Assembly (NCBI GenBank): GCA_013420905.1
Contig: JAAXNY010000004.1
Location: 3,348,001-3,412,000 of the forward strand
Direction: 5' to 3'
DNA from: Collybia mongolica
Taxonomy: Eukaryota; Basidiomycota; Agaricomycetes; Agaricales; Clitocybaceae
DNA: 64,000 nt
The notes below the pieces were generated by a model that saw nothing but the letters and a program-made list of their open reading frames with translations, was not told the origin of the DNA and did no database searches. Positions 1-14,803 of this stretch are shown here, piece after piece. The first letter of the stretch is position 1. Every line of letters starts with the position of its first letter. The position numbers and the translations under genes were made by a program.

Positions 1-2129
1 GTTGAGGACAAACCGTGGGCAGTCCTGCTTGTTCTTTTTCTTCCTCGGAGAACTTTCAATTCCTAGACCCCACACGATTTTGGAATCCACAGAGATGACT
101 GGCAGAACATTGGAGCATGTGGCGCAGAGGGGGAGAGGTTTACCATCTGGACCTCTCGGCACCTCACGTGGAGGGGGTGCCTCCTTCGCTATCTCTGAAA
201 CATTTGCAGTTGCAGGACGACCCCTCAAAGTCCGCGGCTCTGTTTCCTCCTTCTTTATTTCAACATCCTCTTTTCCAGCTCCATTCCGGCTTTTCACCGG
301 AGTTGGTACTGGTGTAGAAACCTCCTTGCCTTTGCCTTTGTCTACGATTTTCTTGGCCGAGAGATGGAGTGAAGAAGTGGCGCGCGTAACGCGTTTAGCA
401 CCTGCGCTGGACGTTTCGGGAGGAGATGCGGTATCCAACGGGGGTGTAACGAGCTGTTGGTTAACCTCAATATTGTTTGTTTCATTCTCCTTCGCTTTCT
501 GTCGACGTGTTGAAATTATGGAGCGGTAAGGAGATGAGCTACTGCTATTTCGTTTCGTAGGCGTGGGCAGGGAGTCTCCTGATAGAGAACTCAACGAGGA
601 GGAACACGATGGTAGCCTCGATGAATCGGGTGCGGGGGTCATCAAAGGAGGCGAAGATTGTGCGGCAGAGGGGGCAACCGAAGGAGTTAACGATGTTAGT
701 TCGGAGGTGCTATCGATTTCCATCGTCAATTCTATCTCCATGTCGCCGGGTATGTCCTGAGCACCCGCCAGTGGTATATGGTCATCATCTTCATTGTCAC
801 TTTCGTCGCTGTCATTCTCCTTTTTCCTCAAGACGGCATAAACCCCACGGCGTGTTCGGCGCTCGTTCATGTTGAAATTGGGCATGGGATCAGCTTCGTC
901 GACTTCGGTATCCGAATCGCTCGAGGATGTGTCTGAATCCGAATCCGAGTCCGAATCCGATCCAGAATCAGGCTGAAGATCCTCTTCTGCATTCTCCGGG
1001 GCATACCCTCCTCGACCTCGCTTCTCACAGGTTTCGCAGAGGCAATGTCTGTTTTTTCGTCCAACTAAAAGAACATGTAAATGGCATATGGTGGTATGAT
1101 AGAAGATGGCTTACAATATCCATCACCATAATGTGCAGTAATTTCCTCACCAACAGCAATGGGCCTGAGAACGCGAAATGTGATATATTTTCCCTCGCGG
1201 AATAATTCACAGTTGTTATCACAGTCATGCTGTCATGGGACTAGTCAGGGCGAACTAGGAGTGAACTGACACCTATTACTCACGTTGACAAATCGGGCCG
1301 GCCCCAGAAACAGATGATTCTTCTTCATCTGCTTGGAATGTATGACACTGAAGTCCCTCCGAATATCAGAATTCCTGAGGTCCGTCCGTTTAAGTTCCTT
1401 ATCCTCCTCGTCAGTGAGGTTGGCCATAGAACCCTTGAGCTCGGTTATGACAGTCCCAGGGGCGAGGTTGCGTGTGGCTAAAATACATAGTTCTGATTTC
1501 CCAGTACGATGTGAATAACGTGAAGTGTGAGCAATCTCAATGTAGCCTGAGGGATTGTAGAGCTCGAAATAGCGCGAAGCATGGCTATGGAATGACAGAT
1601 GAGGTCAGGGAGGTTCTAGCATGAACGCTAGTAGAACACACGTGGCAAATGCATTGATCTGCTTTTGGGTATATGACTTGAGGTAGTAGCGAATGGCGGG
1701 GAGTCTGTTGGACACCTCAGCGGAGGGCAGGAGATAACACGATAGCAGAACGCACGCAAGTAGGTCATCAACGGCCTGACGAATGACATGTTGAAGAGGG
1801 CCCTTGAAGACAACAAGCTGGAGAGTTTATGGGATACCAATGCAGCGCGTCGTACCGAGATGAGGCGCGAAAGACCCGGGAAGAATCAACGTGCTTACGC
1901 GTCGAACTATCTGGAGCAGGTCTTGAGCGTCAGTCTTGGGAAGTCTTCGCGACGAATCCATCTTGTGTACGAGTAGCGGTACGGTCCCGGTACCGAGCTT
2001 TTCGACGAGGAGATGGCTGAGAAAGTCGTCATCCTTGGAGAGGTCTCTCATATTCATAATCTTGGTCGGACGCCATGTGAGAGACCCTTTCACAGGTGGT
2101 GCGCTGGCCGTGGTGGCAACTGGGGCCAT
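1..2129 (-). CDS. SET9: Histone H4-K20 methyltransferase, Set9/Suv4-20 family (3' partial)
   Basis: Nuclear enzyme methylating histone H4 lysine 20. Exons read 2129-1899, 1817-1642, 1584-1284, 1229-1115 and 1064 to beyond position 1. The first exon carries the Suv4-20 N-terminal block (MRDLSKDDDFLSHLLVEKLG) and exon 2 the helical part ending in QKQINAFAT. Exons 3-5 hold the SET core: HTSRYSHRTGKSELCI, then ARFVNHDCDHNCEL with the conserved NHDC and the catalytic-site HYGDGYFG, then the post-SET cysteines of CLCETCEKRGRGG. After the SET domain the protein becomes acidic and serine-rich, and near the edge has CATCSNVLP, a Cys pair seen in fungal Set9 tails. At least 629 residues are present and no stop is reached. 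The start chosen (MAPVATTAS) is the ATG nearest the conserved block; MNMRDLS at 2057 is an alternative. Confidence 0.93.
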
Positions 2130-2522
2130 CGGGGGAGACCTTGTCGAGACTGACGTGTCGAAGGATGATGGGGAAGGGAGGGAGGGGGCGGGAGGGAGGT
2201 AGAGGAAACAAGAAGGGAAGTGAAGTGGTAGAAGATACCTGTGTCCCTGAGGCCCAAATGGACGCCTTGTTGTCACAAGGACAGGAAAATTGAGTGACGC
2301 GCACAGCTTATGTAACTATCCGGTGACCCTGAAAACTGATCGCGTTTTCAACCACCTGAGCAGCAAATTTCACCGATCCGTACACTTCGTAATTGATACA
2401 AAAACGACTACGTTTATATTGAAAATGATGTGTCTGTTACAAGTCATGGATTGAGCGCTACGGCCATGGACAACTCCACCCCCTCTCTTCCCCCCGATAC
2501 CAAAGGAGCATACAGAGCACAT

Positions 2523-5606
<3,084 letters not shown>

Positions 5607-6961
5607 TCAGCGGTCAAAATTCATAGGAAACTTCTCATCTACATTAACAGGCGAGCTGTTTTCTCCTCTCGCGCGTTCGTCGTCTTCGACGCCGGGAATC
5701 TCGCCATTTCTAGCGAGGTGATGCCAATATAGGATATCGCCAGCCGAGAGTTTGTGGGATGGAAGCTGTTCCTTCTGTTCCGCGGGTAGACCAAAGGGGG
5801 ACGAGTGATGAGCAAGGGGTGGGGGGCTAGAGTCTCTAGACTGTGTAAATCCCGCGGAAGTGGGCCTGCTCAAAGGGTGGTAGGCATAGTGCGGTGGGAC
5901 AGAGATAGGGAACGAATGAGGGCGATAGTGTTGTAAAAGTGAACCGGATGTGTGTGTGGGTGAAATGTATGGTTCTGACGAGATATAAGTGTGCCCACGG
6001 GGGAATGGGAAGGAGTCGGAGGCTCGGTTGGCTGACGCGAGGAGCGGGTCTGCCAGTTCAAGCGGAGGGGTCGGGAGATAATCCGTATAATGAGAGGGGG
6101 ATGGCGATTGGGAGCGTGAAGGCTCGTAATCTTGATAACGAGCATCTATATAGCTCGCGTAGAAAGGGGGGGGGATAAATGGTGGCGCGTGCGGGCTCAA
6201 CGTCGAGGGTGCTGGGTCGTAGGGAACCACCCCAGGCTCGTCAAGAACATAATGGCGTTCCGTGCCGACAATTTCGCTCGAATGGAATACAAAACGATGG
6301 CCATTTGTAGCACGATTTGTCACCGTGGTGGAAGAAGTACATCGAACACACTGGACAGAAATTATTAGTATTTTGCACGCGAAATGAACTTGATGAGGGG
6401 GGAAGAAGACCGACAGGGATCACGATCATATAGCCGACGGTAGCACCGCAACCATGGCAGCACATTGTTTGGGTGAGACACTCGCAAGTACGCGGGGGGA
6501 TGTGCGACGTTGAGGTGGATGGCCGACACGAGATACTGGGCCGGAGGACATCGGGGTTGGACGTATACGCGGAGCAGTTTACAGGGAGGGCATCGGAGGA
6601 ATACAAGGAGATGTTCGGGCGCAGAAGCAGAACGGCCTTTATGGGAGATTAAAATTATCGAAGCGACGTATTTCAGTTGAAGATCACAGACCTTCATGCC
6701 GCGATTGGTGAGGAAGGTGCCGCAGGACTTGCAGTCAAGGATCCAGACTTTGTGGGGGATCGGGGGAGGTGGCGGGGGGGAGGGATATGGGTTTGTGGGG
6801 TATTGGGTCGGGGCGGGGTGATCTCGCGATGTGTTATGTTGGTGGAGATATGCAAGCATTGCTGAGGGGGAAGAGGGGACGTTGTCGTAAAGAACGTGAA
6901 GAAAAGAAGGGTCATTCAGTGGACGAGGAGGGCGGGGTGACCTCGGATGGACAGAAGGCAT
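5607..6961 (-). CDS. FAM72-family zinc-binding protein with long fungal C-terminal tail
   Basis: Exons: 6961-6692, 6636-6415, 6350-5607 (411 residues). After a proline-rich N-terminus the FAM72 core is clear: ILDCKSCGTFLTNRGMKAVLLL, then RTCECLTQTMCCHGCGATVGY, then CVRCTSS and NGHRFVFHSSEIVGTERHY. The spaced CxxC pairs are the likely metal ligands, and the order matches vertebrate FAM72 (CxxC, RGMKAVLL, CLxCG, VGYHV, PCxxC, NGHxW-F-HS). Vertebrate FAM72A binds uracil-DNA glycosylase UNG2; nothing here shows that the fungal protein does so. The last 200 residues are Pro/Ser/His/Tyr-rich and probably disordered, except for a short tail motif ending in LYWHHLARNGEIPGVEDD. Confidence 0.85.
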
Positions 6962-7010
6962 AGGGAAGGGTGGGTAATGGAGAGAGCCACAAGAACCAGT
7001 CCCGCCCTGA

Positions 7011-7060
7011 TATAATATAATATATATGTATATGTATATATATATATGTATACCTGTATA
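7011..7060. repeat. AT-rich (TA)n-type microsatellite
   Basis: About 50 bases of TA and TATG units lie between the FAM72-like gene and RRP17, which are transcribed away from each other. It is a simple sequence tract with no coding potential. Confidence 0.7.
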
Positions 7061-7192
7061 TTACTATAGGTATGCCCGCGTAGATGGAGGAGGCGTTTCT
7101 AACTGGAAGCACTGTTTATATCGTTCCCCAACGGGTCAATCTGCCGATCGAACAATCACGTAAGCGTCCCTCATCTCACAACTACGACGACC

Positions 7193-8059
7193 ATGCAAAA
7201 CAACCTCGCCCTTCTCACCCAGTCCCACAAAGCAATCGCTGCAAAGAAAAAAGCAAAGCGTGAACAGATCAAGGAGATCTTATTCGACGATCATGCCCGC
7301 AAGTGAGTCTACGCCCTTTTTCCAACCGCACCCGCTAAACCATTCTTTCTCTCCCTCAGGGAGTTTCTCACAGGGTTCCATAAACGAAAACTGGCAAAGT
7401 CCGATGCAGCTAGGAAGAAAGCCATTGAACGAGAGAAGCAGGAGAGACTAGAGTCACGCCGTGAGGTCTGCTGCTCCTTCTCCATTCAGCAGTCTCAGCT
7501 CCTGTTGACCGATTGTTCTAGCAACGCCGCATGCTCAGAGAACGCGCTAAAGAAAACGCTGATGAGGTAGAGATGGCGTATGGTGCGTTACTGGGTAAGT
7601 TGTGTTGGTGACGCTGTTTCATTTGAATACTCACTCAACCCGAGGGGCTGTGCAGCCAATGATGATAGCGTGTGGTCCGGTATTTCCGGCATCTCAGATG
7701 AAAAGGGCAAGCAGAGAGAAGAAGAATATGAGGATGAGGAGATTTTAGCGACAGTGACAGTCGTCGAAGATTTCGATCCTGATTCGCTCATCCATGGCCC
7801 CCGCATCAAGACTGACCCAGCTACTCGCCAACCTCCATCGGTTGAGATAAAAGCAGCTGCTACTGCACTTCGTGACGCCACATTCAAGAAGAAATCAAAA
7901 TCAAAAAAGATACGATATGAAACAAAAGACGCCAGAAAACTTGAACGAACGAAACAGCGCGCACGAAGAACAGAAAAAGCCGAGCTGGCCGGTGGGAAAG
8001 CTTCGCGGAAGAAATTTCCAAATGCGTCAAAGAAGAAGGGGGGCTCAAAACGATCATAG
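7193..8059 (+). CDS. RRP17: rRNA-processing protein Rrp17/Nol12 family
   Basis: Nucleolar RNA-binding factor of the 5' exonuclease/60S maturation group. Exons 7193-7302, 7360-7465, 7522-7594, 7656-8059 (230 residues). The family signature begins at about residue 28: KEILFDDHARKEFLTGFHKRK, followed by a long basic coiled coil (ARKKAIEREKQERLESRRE, QRRMLRERAKENADEVE). The C-terminus is lysine/arginine-rich and ends KKKGGSKRS, a likely nucleolar signal. Length matches the roughly 210-240 residues of fungal homologues. Splice phases all agree. Confidence 0.9.
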
Positions 8060-9077
8060 AAGGTGAGGGCTAGGAGCCGTTAGGGCGGACTAAACACTCC
8101 TCGACACTCCCCCAGTGCCTGCCCAGGATGGACGCGTTCCCCCTAGGCTTCCATACTCCCGTTGGACTCACTTACAGGCCTTCAATACGGCCTTTCGCTG
8201 TAATTCTTCTAGACGCGCGGCCGCGCTGCATTTCTACTTGTCCAGATCGATTATGGCTCGACCATTACGACCGAAAAAATGTGTTGACTAAACCACCCAA
8301 ATATTTTCGAACATTTGATAAGCGATTTGGACCTGCTTACATTTCGTCTGTTCGACTCCAAAGGTCGGAACAAACCCGTCCGGTCATGTTCCCGATCCTG
8401 GTATGTAAGGACTTGGAGGGGTCGCACCAACTTGTTGATCATGAGGAACTATTGCCCCCATTCTCACTCGTTGACCTCATCTACAATCCTGGCAATCTCC
8501 TAGCCGTTTATCCGAAAGCAAGGCCTTGTGGGCACGCCATGACTGGGCTTGCCCCATGCATATAGACACGTCATAAATCGCACCGACATTACTCATTCTT
8601 CAGAATTATCACGCCTAGATAAATGGGCGTACACGGAATCGCTTCCTCCTTTCGGTGGCCCAGCACTCAGGATGGACAGAATCGTTGCGACTACCATTGC
8701 ATATTGAACGTGTTCACATCGCTCGGAACGTGGACAATAACAAACTGAGAATTGGGGGCTAAAAGATTGTCTATATGTCTTATTTCCATTAAGTTTGAAC
8801 TCCTTGCGTATACGCTGGTATAAGAATCGTTTACATTGAGTCTGCAGAACAGTTGCCTTGATCACTTATGCTTGCATTTGTTTCTCTGGATGGCATTTTA
8901 TTTTAGGCGTGTGTACACTTGTCACACTAACACTAACGTGTCAGACGTCACGCATCACGGTTTATTTCTAGCGCGCATTGAGCTCGTTGCAATTGACGGT
9001 GACCACGCACACAGTAATCCATCTGTAGCGCCCGCATTCTACCCCCCAACAGCTGGACTGTCTATCTCTACTCCATC
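8060..9077. other. 1.0 kb without a recognisable gene
   Basis: An uninterrupted forward frame at 8128-8565 could encode 145 residues, but it matches no family known to me, has no domain motif, and its composition does not set it apart from neighbouring noncoding sequence. It is left uncalled; the rest looks like the RRP17 3' flank and the BOS1 promoter. Confidence 0.5.
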
Positions 9078-10050
9078 ATGAACTCCCTTTATACTTCGGG
9101 CGTTCGCCAAACTAATTCGCTTCATGCTGATCTTGAGCGACTGCGCGGAGGGGACAACTCTGCATCGCTCCTGGGTGCGTTCTGCTTAGGCTTAACAACT
9201 CCAATTTTGATGAGCGTCTTTGTTAGGGCAGATATCAGCTTCGCTAGCTGCTATGCATCGGACCATTGACGATTACGACTCAATGGCAAAACGAGAAATT
9301 ATCAAAGCGAAACAGGAGAAGGCACAAATGTCGGGCGTTCTATCTGCATGTGCTTTCAAAAAGTTGACAAAGATGCATAATACTCTGCAGGCGGGTGCAA
9401 AAGTTTAGAACAGACTATACAGAGCTACGAAGTCAATTTGAAATGCTAAAATCTGAAGCTGCGGCAGATGTGCGTCATCCCTGTACCCTCTCAATTCATG
9501 ACCCTTTAACCTCTAATCGTACAGCAAGCGGCCGCACAAAGAACAGATCTCTTTTCGTCGTCTGCAACCCTCGCATCCCCATCTGATACCCGCCGACGCT
9601 TCCAACCCACGCATCCACAACAATCAACACTCCACCCTGGCTTACGGCCGCAAGGTGAACAACACTCAGAGTCCCCATTCCGGGGCCCCACACCCCAACC
9701 CGGCTTTGGCAGTCGGGAACACCATGCACTAGACGAACATACATTTATACAGAACACTGAGAACCGGCTAGACGAATTCCTAGCGCAGGGAAGGGAAGTG
9801 CTAGACAACCTCGTGGACCAACGGAATATGCTGAAGGGTACTCAGCGGAGGCTGTTAGACGCTGCAAATACTCTTGGGCTTAGCAGAGATGTTATTGGAT
9901 GGATTGAGAGGCGAAGGTGCGCCTTCACTTACCACCTTTGTTTCAAGTTTGATCTGAGGATTTTGCAGTACGCAAGATATGTACATTTTCGTCGGTGGAG
10001 CTATCTTCACGTTCTTTTGCTTCTACTTGATCTGGCGATACTTTGGATGA
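9078..10050 (+). CDS. BOS1: Golgi v-SNARE Bos1/membrin (Qb-SNARE)
   Basis: SNARE for ER-to-Golgi vesicle fusion. Exons 9078-9174, 9227-9329, 9391-9469, 9525-9916, 9969-10050 (250 residues). The N-terminal Habc helices read VRQTNSLHADLERLRGG, ISASLAAMHRTIDDYDSMAKRE and VQKFRTDYTELRSQFEMLK. After a Ser/Pro linker comes the SNARE helix (NRLDEFLAQGREVLDNLVDQ, then RNMLKGTQRRLLDAANTLGL). A single C-terminal membrane anchor follows (YIFVGGAIFTFFCFYLIWRYFG), ending four residues past the hydrophobic stretch, as expected for a tail-anchored SNARE. The exon 2 donor sits inside a Met codon (AT|G), recovered by the conserved MRVQKFR. Confidence 0.95.
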
Positions 10051-10603
10051 AACCCTCGCCCTCCTTTTGATGGATATTTTTATGTAGTAGTTCCACTAAT
10101 CATGATTTGGTCTCTCTTCAGACACTCGGCCTTCTCAAACTGCTCGCAACAATTTTATTACGGTTCGAAGTCTCTTGCATCACATTCACCTGAAGGCATT
10201 TTATAGCTCTACATAACGGGCGCGTCACACACAGTATTTCTCGGGAATATCTCTACTATGCACCACGTCGTGAAGGCGACTTAAATTCTTAGGGCTGCCC
10301 CAGGCAGGACTTTTGTACATGTTGCCATAAATACTAATTGAGGATATTAATAAACGACTTGCACATTCCACAACTGATTGGAGGCTGACACCACACATCA
10401 AGCGCGAGAACGAAGTAGGATTAAGTGCCGAGCCACAGGTGTAATTACTCAAAGTAATTCGAATTAGATTATAATATTGCCTCAACAGCCTTAGCTGCCA
10501 TGCGACAAGCGCTTAGTGGGTATCACGTATAAAACGCACTGGTTGCTAGTGCCAGTGCCTGCCTTTTATTCTCTCCCCCTCTGCTGTCACGGTACACCAT
10601 AGC
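10051..10603. other. Intergenic, no gene seen
   Basis: AT-rich spacer between BOS1 and the IFI6-like gene. A reverse frame at 10225-10485 (86 codons) has no recognisable feature. The last 60 bases are C/T-rich, like a fungal core promoter. Confidence 0.5.
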
Positions 10604-11753
10604 ATGCGTATTCACGTTTTCCACACCCTGCTCGTAGGATGGAGCTTCCTTCTCCTTGCTGCTGCCATCCCTAGTCATAACATCTACAGCCTTACAAGTG
10701 TGTCTGGTTCATATTTCCTCGTCTCATATTTACTTACAGTGTATCGCAGCTTTTGGACACCCCTTGCAACGTAAATATTGCCTTGGAGGTGCTGTTTTGA
10801 CTAATAGCTCATCGATTCCCCCCCTCCCCTTAGTGCCGTTCGGGGCCCTGTTTGCACCTAAACCAGTTGATTTCTGGGATGCCGCGAAACAGCTCAGTGA
10901 AAAAGTCAAGATATATATAGAGACCAAGCTCAATGAGGCTGCCACCAACATTCCTCTTGCAGCAACCAAAATCACCGAATTCAAGGAAGCGGTAGCGAAC
11001 GCTGTGACCGCTTCAAACAAACTCCGCGAAGATATTGAGACCGGTGTCAAAGAACACCTTACCCTCGACCAGATCTCCCATATTTTATCTGAAGAGTTTG
11101 ATCTTATATTTCAAGAATTACAAGGAGAGTTCCCTGAGGAGCTCCCTGAGGACATTGATAGTCGGCATGCGGAGCGAGTCAGGATAGTATCTTGGGTCAT
11201 GGACAAAGTTGAAAACTCTCTTGTCAAAGTCACTGGCTTATGGGGAATCTCTGAGCCTCATACGAGAATGAGGTTTCAAGAAATAAAACTGCACGTCACA
11301 AACGTCGTTCTTGTTGCCGGTGTGCCTTCTGTAACGCTGCGAGGGTATTCGGACTAAACTCACGTCCGTCTTCAGGTCACATTGCAGACACACACCCAGT
11401 TCTCACTGAAATGATTATATTTTCCGGAGCAGTGATGCTGATGCCATCGTCATTAATATTGCGACCTTTCCTAGGACTCTTTGGCTTTGGGCCTTATGGT
11501 CCCGTGAAAGGTGTGTAATATTCCTTTACATGCATTAGGTTGGCTTAGCATATATGGCAATCCAGGTTCGATGGCTGCTTGGGCCCAGCGCCGTTTCTTT
11601 GGCGGCTTTGTTAGCTCAGGAAGCTGGTTCTCTATGCTGCAGGCAGCGGGTATGCTCAACGCTGGCTTTTGGGTAAAGTTATGGGCAAGAATCCTGGTCA
11701 TGCTTGGTATAACTGCGGGTATCAGCAGTGTCGTGAAAGGAATTGCACACTGA
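10604..11753 (+). CDS. IFI6/IFI27 (ISG12)-like membrane protein with helical N-terminal domain
   Basis: Exons 10604-10697, 10750-10770, 10834-11319, 11388-11510, 11566-11753 (303 residues). It opens with a signal peptide (MRIHVFHTLLVGWSFLLLAA). Next comes an amphipathic, charged helical region (residues ~45-200, with ELQGEFPEELPEDIDSRHAE). The glycine-rich hydrophobic module of the IFI6/IFI27 family follows: LFGFGPYGPVKGSMAAWAQR, FFGGFVSSGSWFSMLQAAGM, then another hydrophobic helix to the stop. In animals these proteins sit in mitochondrial or other inner membranes; the fungal role is not known to me. The 21-base exon 2 is confirmed because the tandem copy downstream keeps the same 21-base block and acceptor. 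Confidence 0.75.
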
Positions 11754-12079
11754 CCTGTCTTTGATTTGATTCTTGCCACACATGAACGTCGAATTGAAAG
11801 TGACTCGATATTATAATAGATACCTGTTTGTATATATGACACATCAGAAGCAACATGGGTTGACGATGTGGGAAAACGACTGCACAAATTGACTGACCAT
11901 GTTTCCCAACGGGATACTTCTACCACTCCTAGCGCCAGAAATGGACCGGTTAAGTGCTAAGAACATAAGTCATTTACGTCACTAAAAATAGATTGGATGT
12001 ATTTATCTTATTTAGGAGCCTCTAACACGCGTGCGTTGATCTGATTCAGAGTCGCCAGTTACCGTTTACTTCTCTCAGC
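11754..12079. other. Spacer between the tandem IFI6-like copies
   Basis: 326 bases. It contains the 3' flank of the intact copy and what should be the promoter of the decayed one. No coding feature is seen. Confidence 0.5.
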
Positions 12080-13115
12080 ATACAAATTTACGTTTTCCAC
12101 ACCCTACTCGTGGGGTGGACCTTCCTTCTCCTGGTTGCAGCCATCCCAAGTCGCGACGTCTATAGCCTTTCGAGTTCGTTTTCCGACCCTGTTTCTTCTC
12201 GTACTAATACCACGTTCCAGCTTTTGGGCATTCCTTACCATGTAGGTATCAAGATAACCGTTTTGAATAATGCCAATGGCTCACCAATTTCCCAGTATCG
12301 TTGGAGGCTCTATTCGCGCTTGAATCTGTTGATTTCTAGGATACAGTAAAACAAATTCAGCGAAAAAGTTGCCAAATTCAATGAGGCCGCCACCATTATT
12401 CCTCTTGCGGCAACAAAAATTGGGGAACTCGAGGAAACAATGGCTAACGCTGTGACCGCTTCAAACAAACTCCTTGAAGCTATCGAAGCTGTTGTCAACT
12501 TAGAACACCTTACCCTCGATCGGACCTCAAATATTCCATCTGAGGAGTTCGATCCTATACTTCAAGAATTACAGGGAGAGTTCCCCGAGGAATTACATGA
12601 GAACATTGATAGTCGGCATGCGGAACGAGTCCGGATAGTATCTTGGGTTATGGACAAAGTTGAAAACTCTCTTGTCCAAGTCACTCCGACTCACAGACTC
12701 ATGGGGATTTCCCGAATCTCATACGAGAATGAGGTTTCAGGAAATCACACTGCATGTTACAAATGCTGTCCTTGTAGCTGGTATGCCCTTCACATTTCTG
12801 CGAAAATAATCGGGCTATACGCACGTTGGTCGCATCGCAGACTGACACCCAGTCTTGACTGAAATAATTATATCTTCCGGAGTAGCAATGTTGGTGCCAT
12901 CGCCATTGATATTACGACCCTTCCTGAGACTATTTGGCTTTGGGCCTCATGGAGTCTGGACCTATGAAAAGTGTGTTTTATCCCTCGATGCTGGAGTCAG
13001 AGCTGGGGCTTATCATTGTGCCAAACAAGGTTCACTAGCTTCTTGGGCCCAACGTCATTTCTTTGGTGGGTTTGTCAGATCAGGAAGCTAGCTCTCAAGG
13101 CTGCAATCAGCAAGT
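12080..13115 (+). pseudogene. Decayed tandem copy of the IFI6/IFI27-like gene
   Basis: The copy follows the intact gene exon by exon about 1.48 kb downstream. The signal-peptide region, the 21-base second exon, the SRHAERVRIVSWVMDKVENS block and the glycine-rich module (WAQRHFFGGFV) are all recognisable. Lesions visible in the DNA: the start ATG has become ATA (12080-12082); a conserved Trp codon has become TAG (12337-12339) and is followed by a small insertion and a deletion that shift the frame; the segment after the VENS block has an insertion that shifts the frame again; TGA at 12843-12845 in exon 4; and another Trp codon changed to TAG (13089-13091). Splice-site remnants are still present, so this is a duplicated rather than a retroposed copy. 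Confidence 0.85.
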
Positions 13116-13321
13116 ACGAGAGGCTCCTGGGCATATTTGTAGGCAAAAACGGTTGATTCGCAAATATTGTAGTGCCGTGTATGTATTCGGGCATTTTACA
13201 TCATATTCAGGATTGAGGAGCCGCTCGATATCAGTTACAGTAGACATGCCTTGAGCTATCGAGTTTCTGCTATCTTGATGGTGAATTTAGTATATAGTCT
13301 TTGTTTGTCGATAGCGATAAC

Positions 13322-14728
13322 TCAGTGATACACTGGAGCGAAGAGCTTTTCATCATGTTTTCTGTCCCCTACCACTTCCACTTTGAGACCAACACCAGCA
13401 GGGACACATCCCTCCCCGAAAGCTGCCTCAAGTGCCAATTTGGACTGAAAACCAGAACAATGCATAGGAAGGATATACGTCGGCGCAGGGCGCAGGGTCT
13501 TTGATAAGAACTCTACCGTTGGAGAAACCCTCGGTGAGAATTCTGGCCCGGCGAGGTGCAGGCCACCGACCACCTGGAGCATTCGTTGTGGACCTATGAG
13601 ATTGCGGTCATAAAACCGCTTACCATATAGATCGGCCGCTTGAACACGTCAATTGCATCTTTCACGACATTTACTATCCCTGCGTGAGAGCAGCTGTCGG
13701 AGTCTCTCAGCCATCACAGCTCCCCTTCGGACGAGAGTGCTCACGCGCTAAATATCACCAGACCTTTGCCAACGACATCGACGGCTGCATATCGCTCATC
13801 CATAATATGCTATTTTCGATTCGTCAAGTTGCACCAACGCGGGAAAAATTCCATACCTGCTCCTTGGTCCACTTACCGCCCTCAGGACCTTCGATCCATC
13901 TCACACCACCAAGTATACCTGTTTCAAAATCCGTTACGCGCGGGATCTCTCCACTCACCCAAACTGTGCCCCCTGCAATAGCGTGTCCTTCCGAATGCTT
14001 CTCAAGTATTCCTCCCGCTTTCTCGATGAGGTCAAAGGTTGGATCGGCAGGAAGCGCACACAGGACCTTATCGTAGGCTGGGCCTGGAGCAATTCCACGG
14101 GCATAGGGACGGTCAGGGTGTACATCCACGATGCATGGGTTGCTGGGTGTTGACTCTCTGATTTTGAGGAAGGACAGAAGGCCACCAGTATGATCACGAT
14201 GCCAGTGGGATGTCGTAACGCACTCTATCTTCTGCACGGGGATCTTCATGGCAGCGACATTTCGGACGAGGGATTGAGAGTCTGGCCCTGTGTCAAACAG
14301 TATCAGATGCGAATCCTTGCCGTCTAATTCTGTTTCCTTGAATTACGATATTATTGAATATGAGGATTTTTATATGGTGTTTTGAGTTCGGTAGGCGCTT
14401 ACAATGAGAGCTGCGAATCCATGAGCTCCTAACGAGAAGATTAGCTGTTCCTTGACCGTAGGCTGTCTTCTGAACACATGCCACAGCAAAAATCATCAAG
14501 TTCTATTACAGGCACGCCTGTGACTTCGTCCGGCTCAGGATAAAGCTGGACATGTTGAGGTGTTTCATGAGTAAAACCGGGAGGAAGTTTCGTCATCCTA
14601 TAGATGGATAGATGGGCATTTAGAGCCGGTAAATTACTGATCGTTATATGAGAGGCACACCATTCGATACAGTTGTCGACGAGGAATGTAATTGTCAATT
14701 TGCTCACCGAAGCGATTGGTGGTGACAT
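13322..14728 (-). CDS. Metallo-beta-lactamase-fold hydrolase (MJ0301-like)
   Basis: Exons 14728-14482, 14428-14403, 14336-13857, 13809-13745, 13693-13624, 13573-13322 (379 residues). The fold signature is TSHWHRDHTGG (HxHxDH metal motif), preceded by LILFDTGPDSQSLVRN. Further ligands are FSACSHAGIVNVV and the last histidine in YILPMHCSGF. The VSKLTITFLVDNCIEW start and CCGAHGF block resemble proteins annotated after MJ0301 (dihydropteroate-type MBL). The substrate cannot be told from sequence. The first intron uses a GC donor (14481-14480) if the conserved CCGAHGF is to be kept. An upstream in-frame ATG at 14803 would add 25 residues. Confidence 0.82.
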
Positions 14729-14803
14729 GGTAGGGTGAGAAATCAAATTGTCTGGGTCAGACAAAAAACCGTGGCCCGGAACGGCATGTTTCTGGTGGCT
14801 CAT

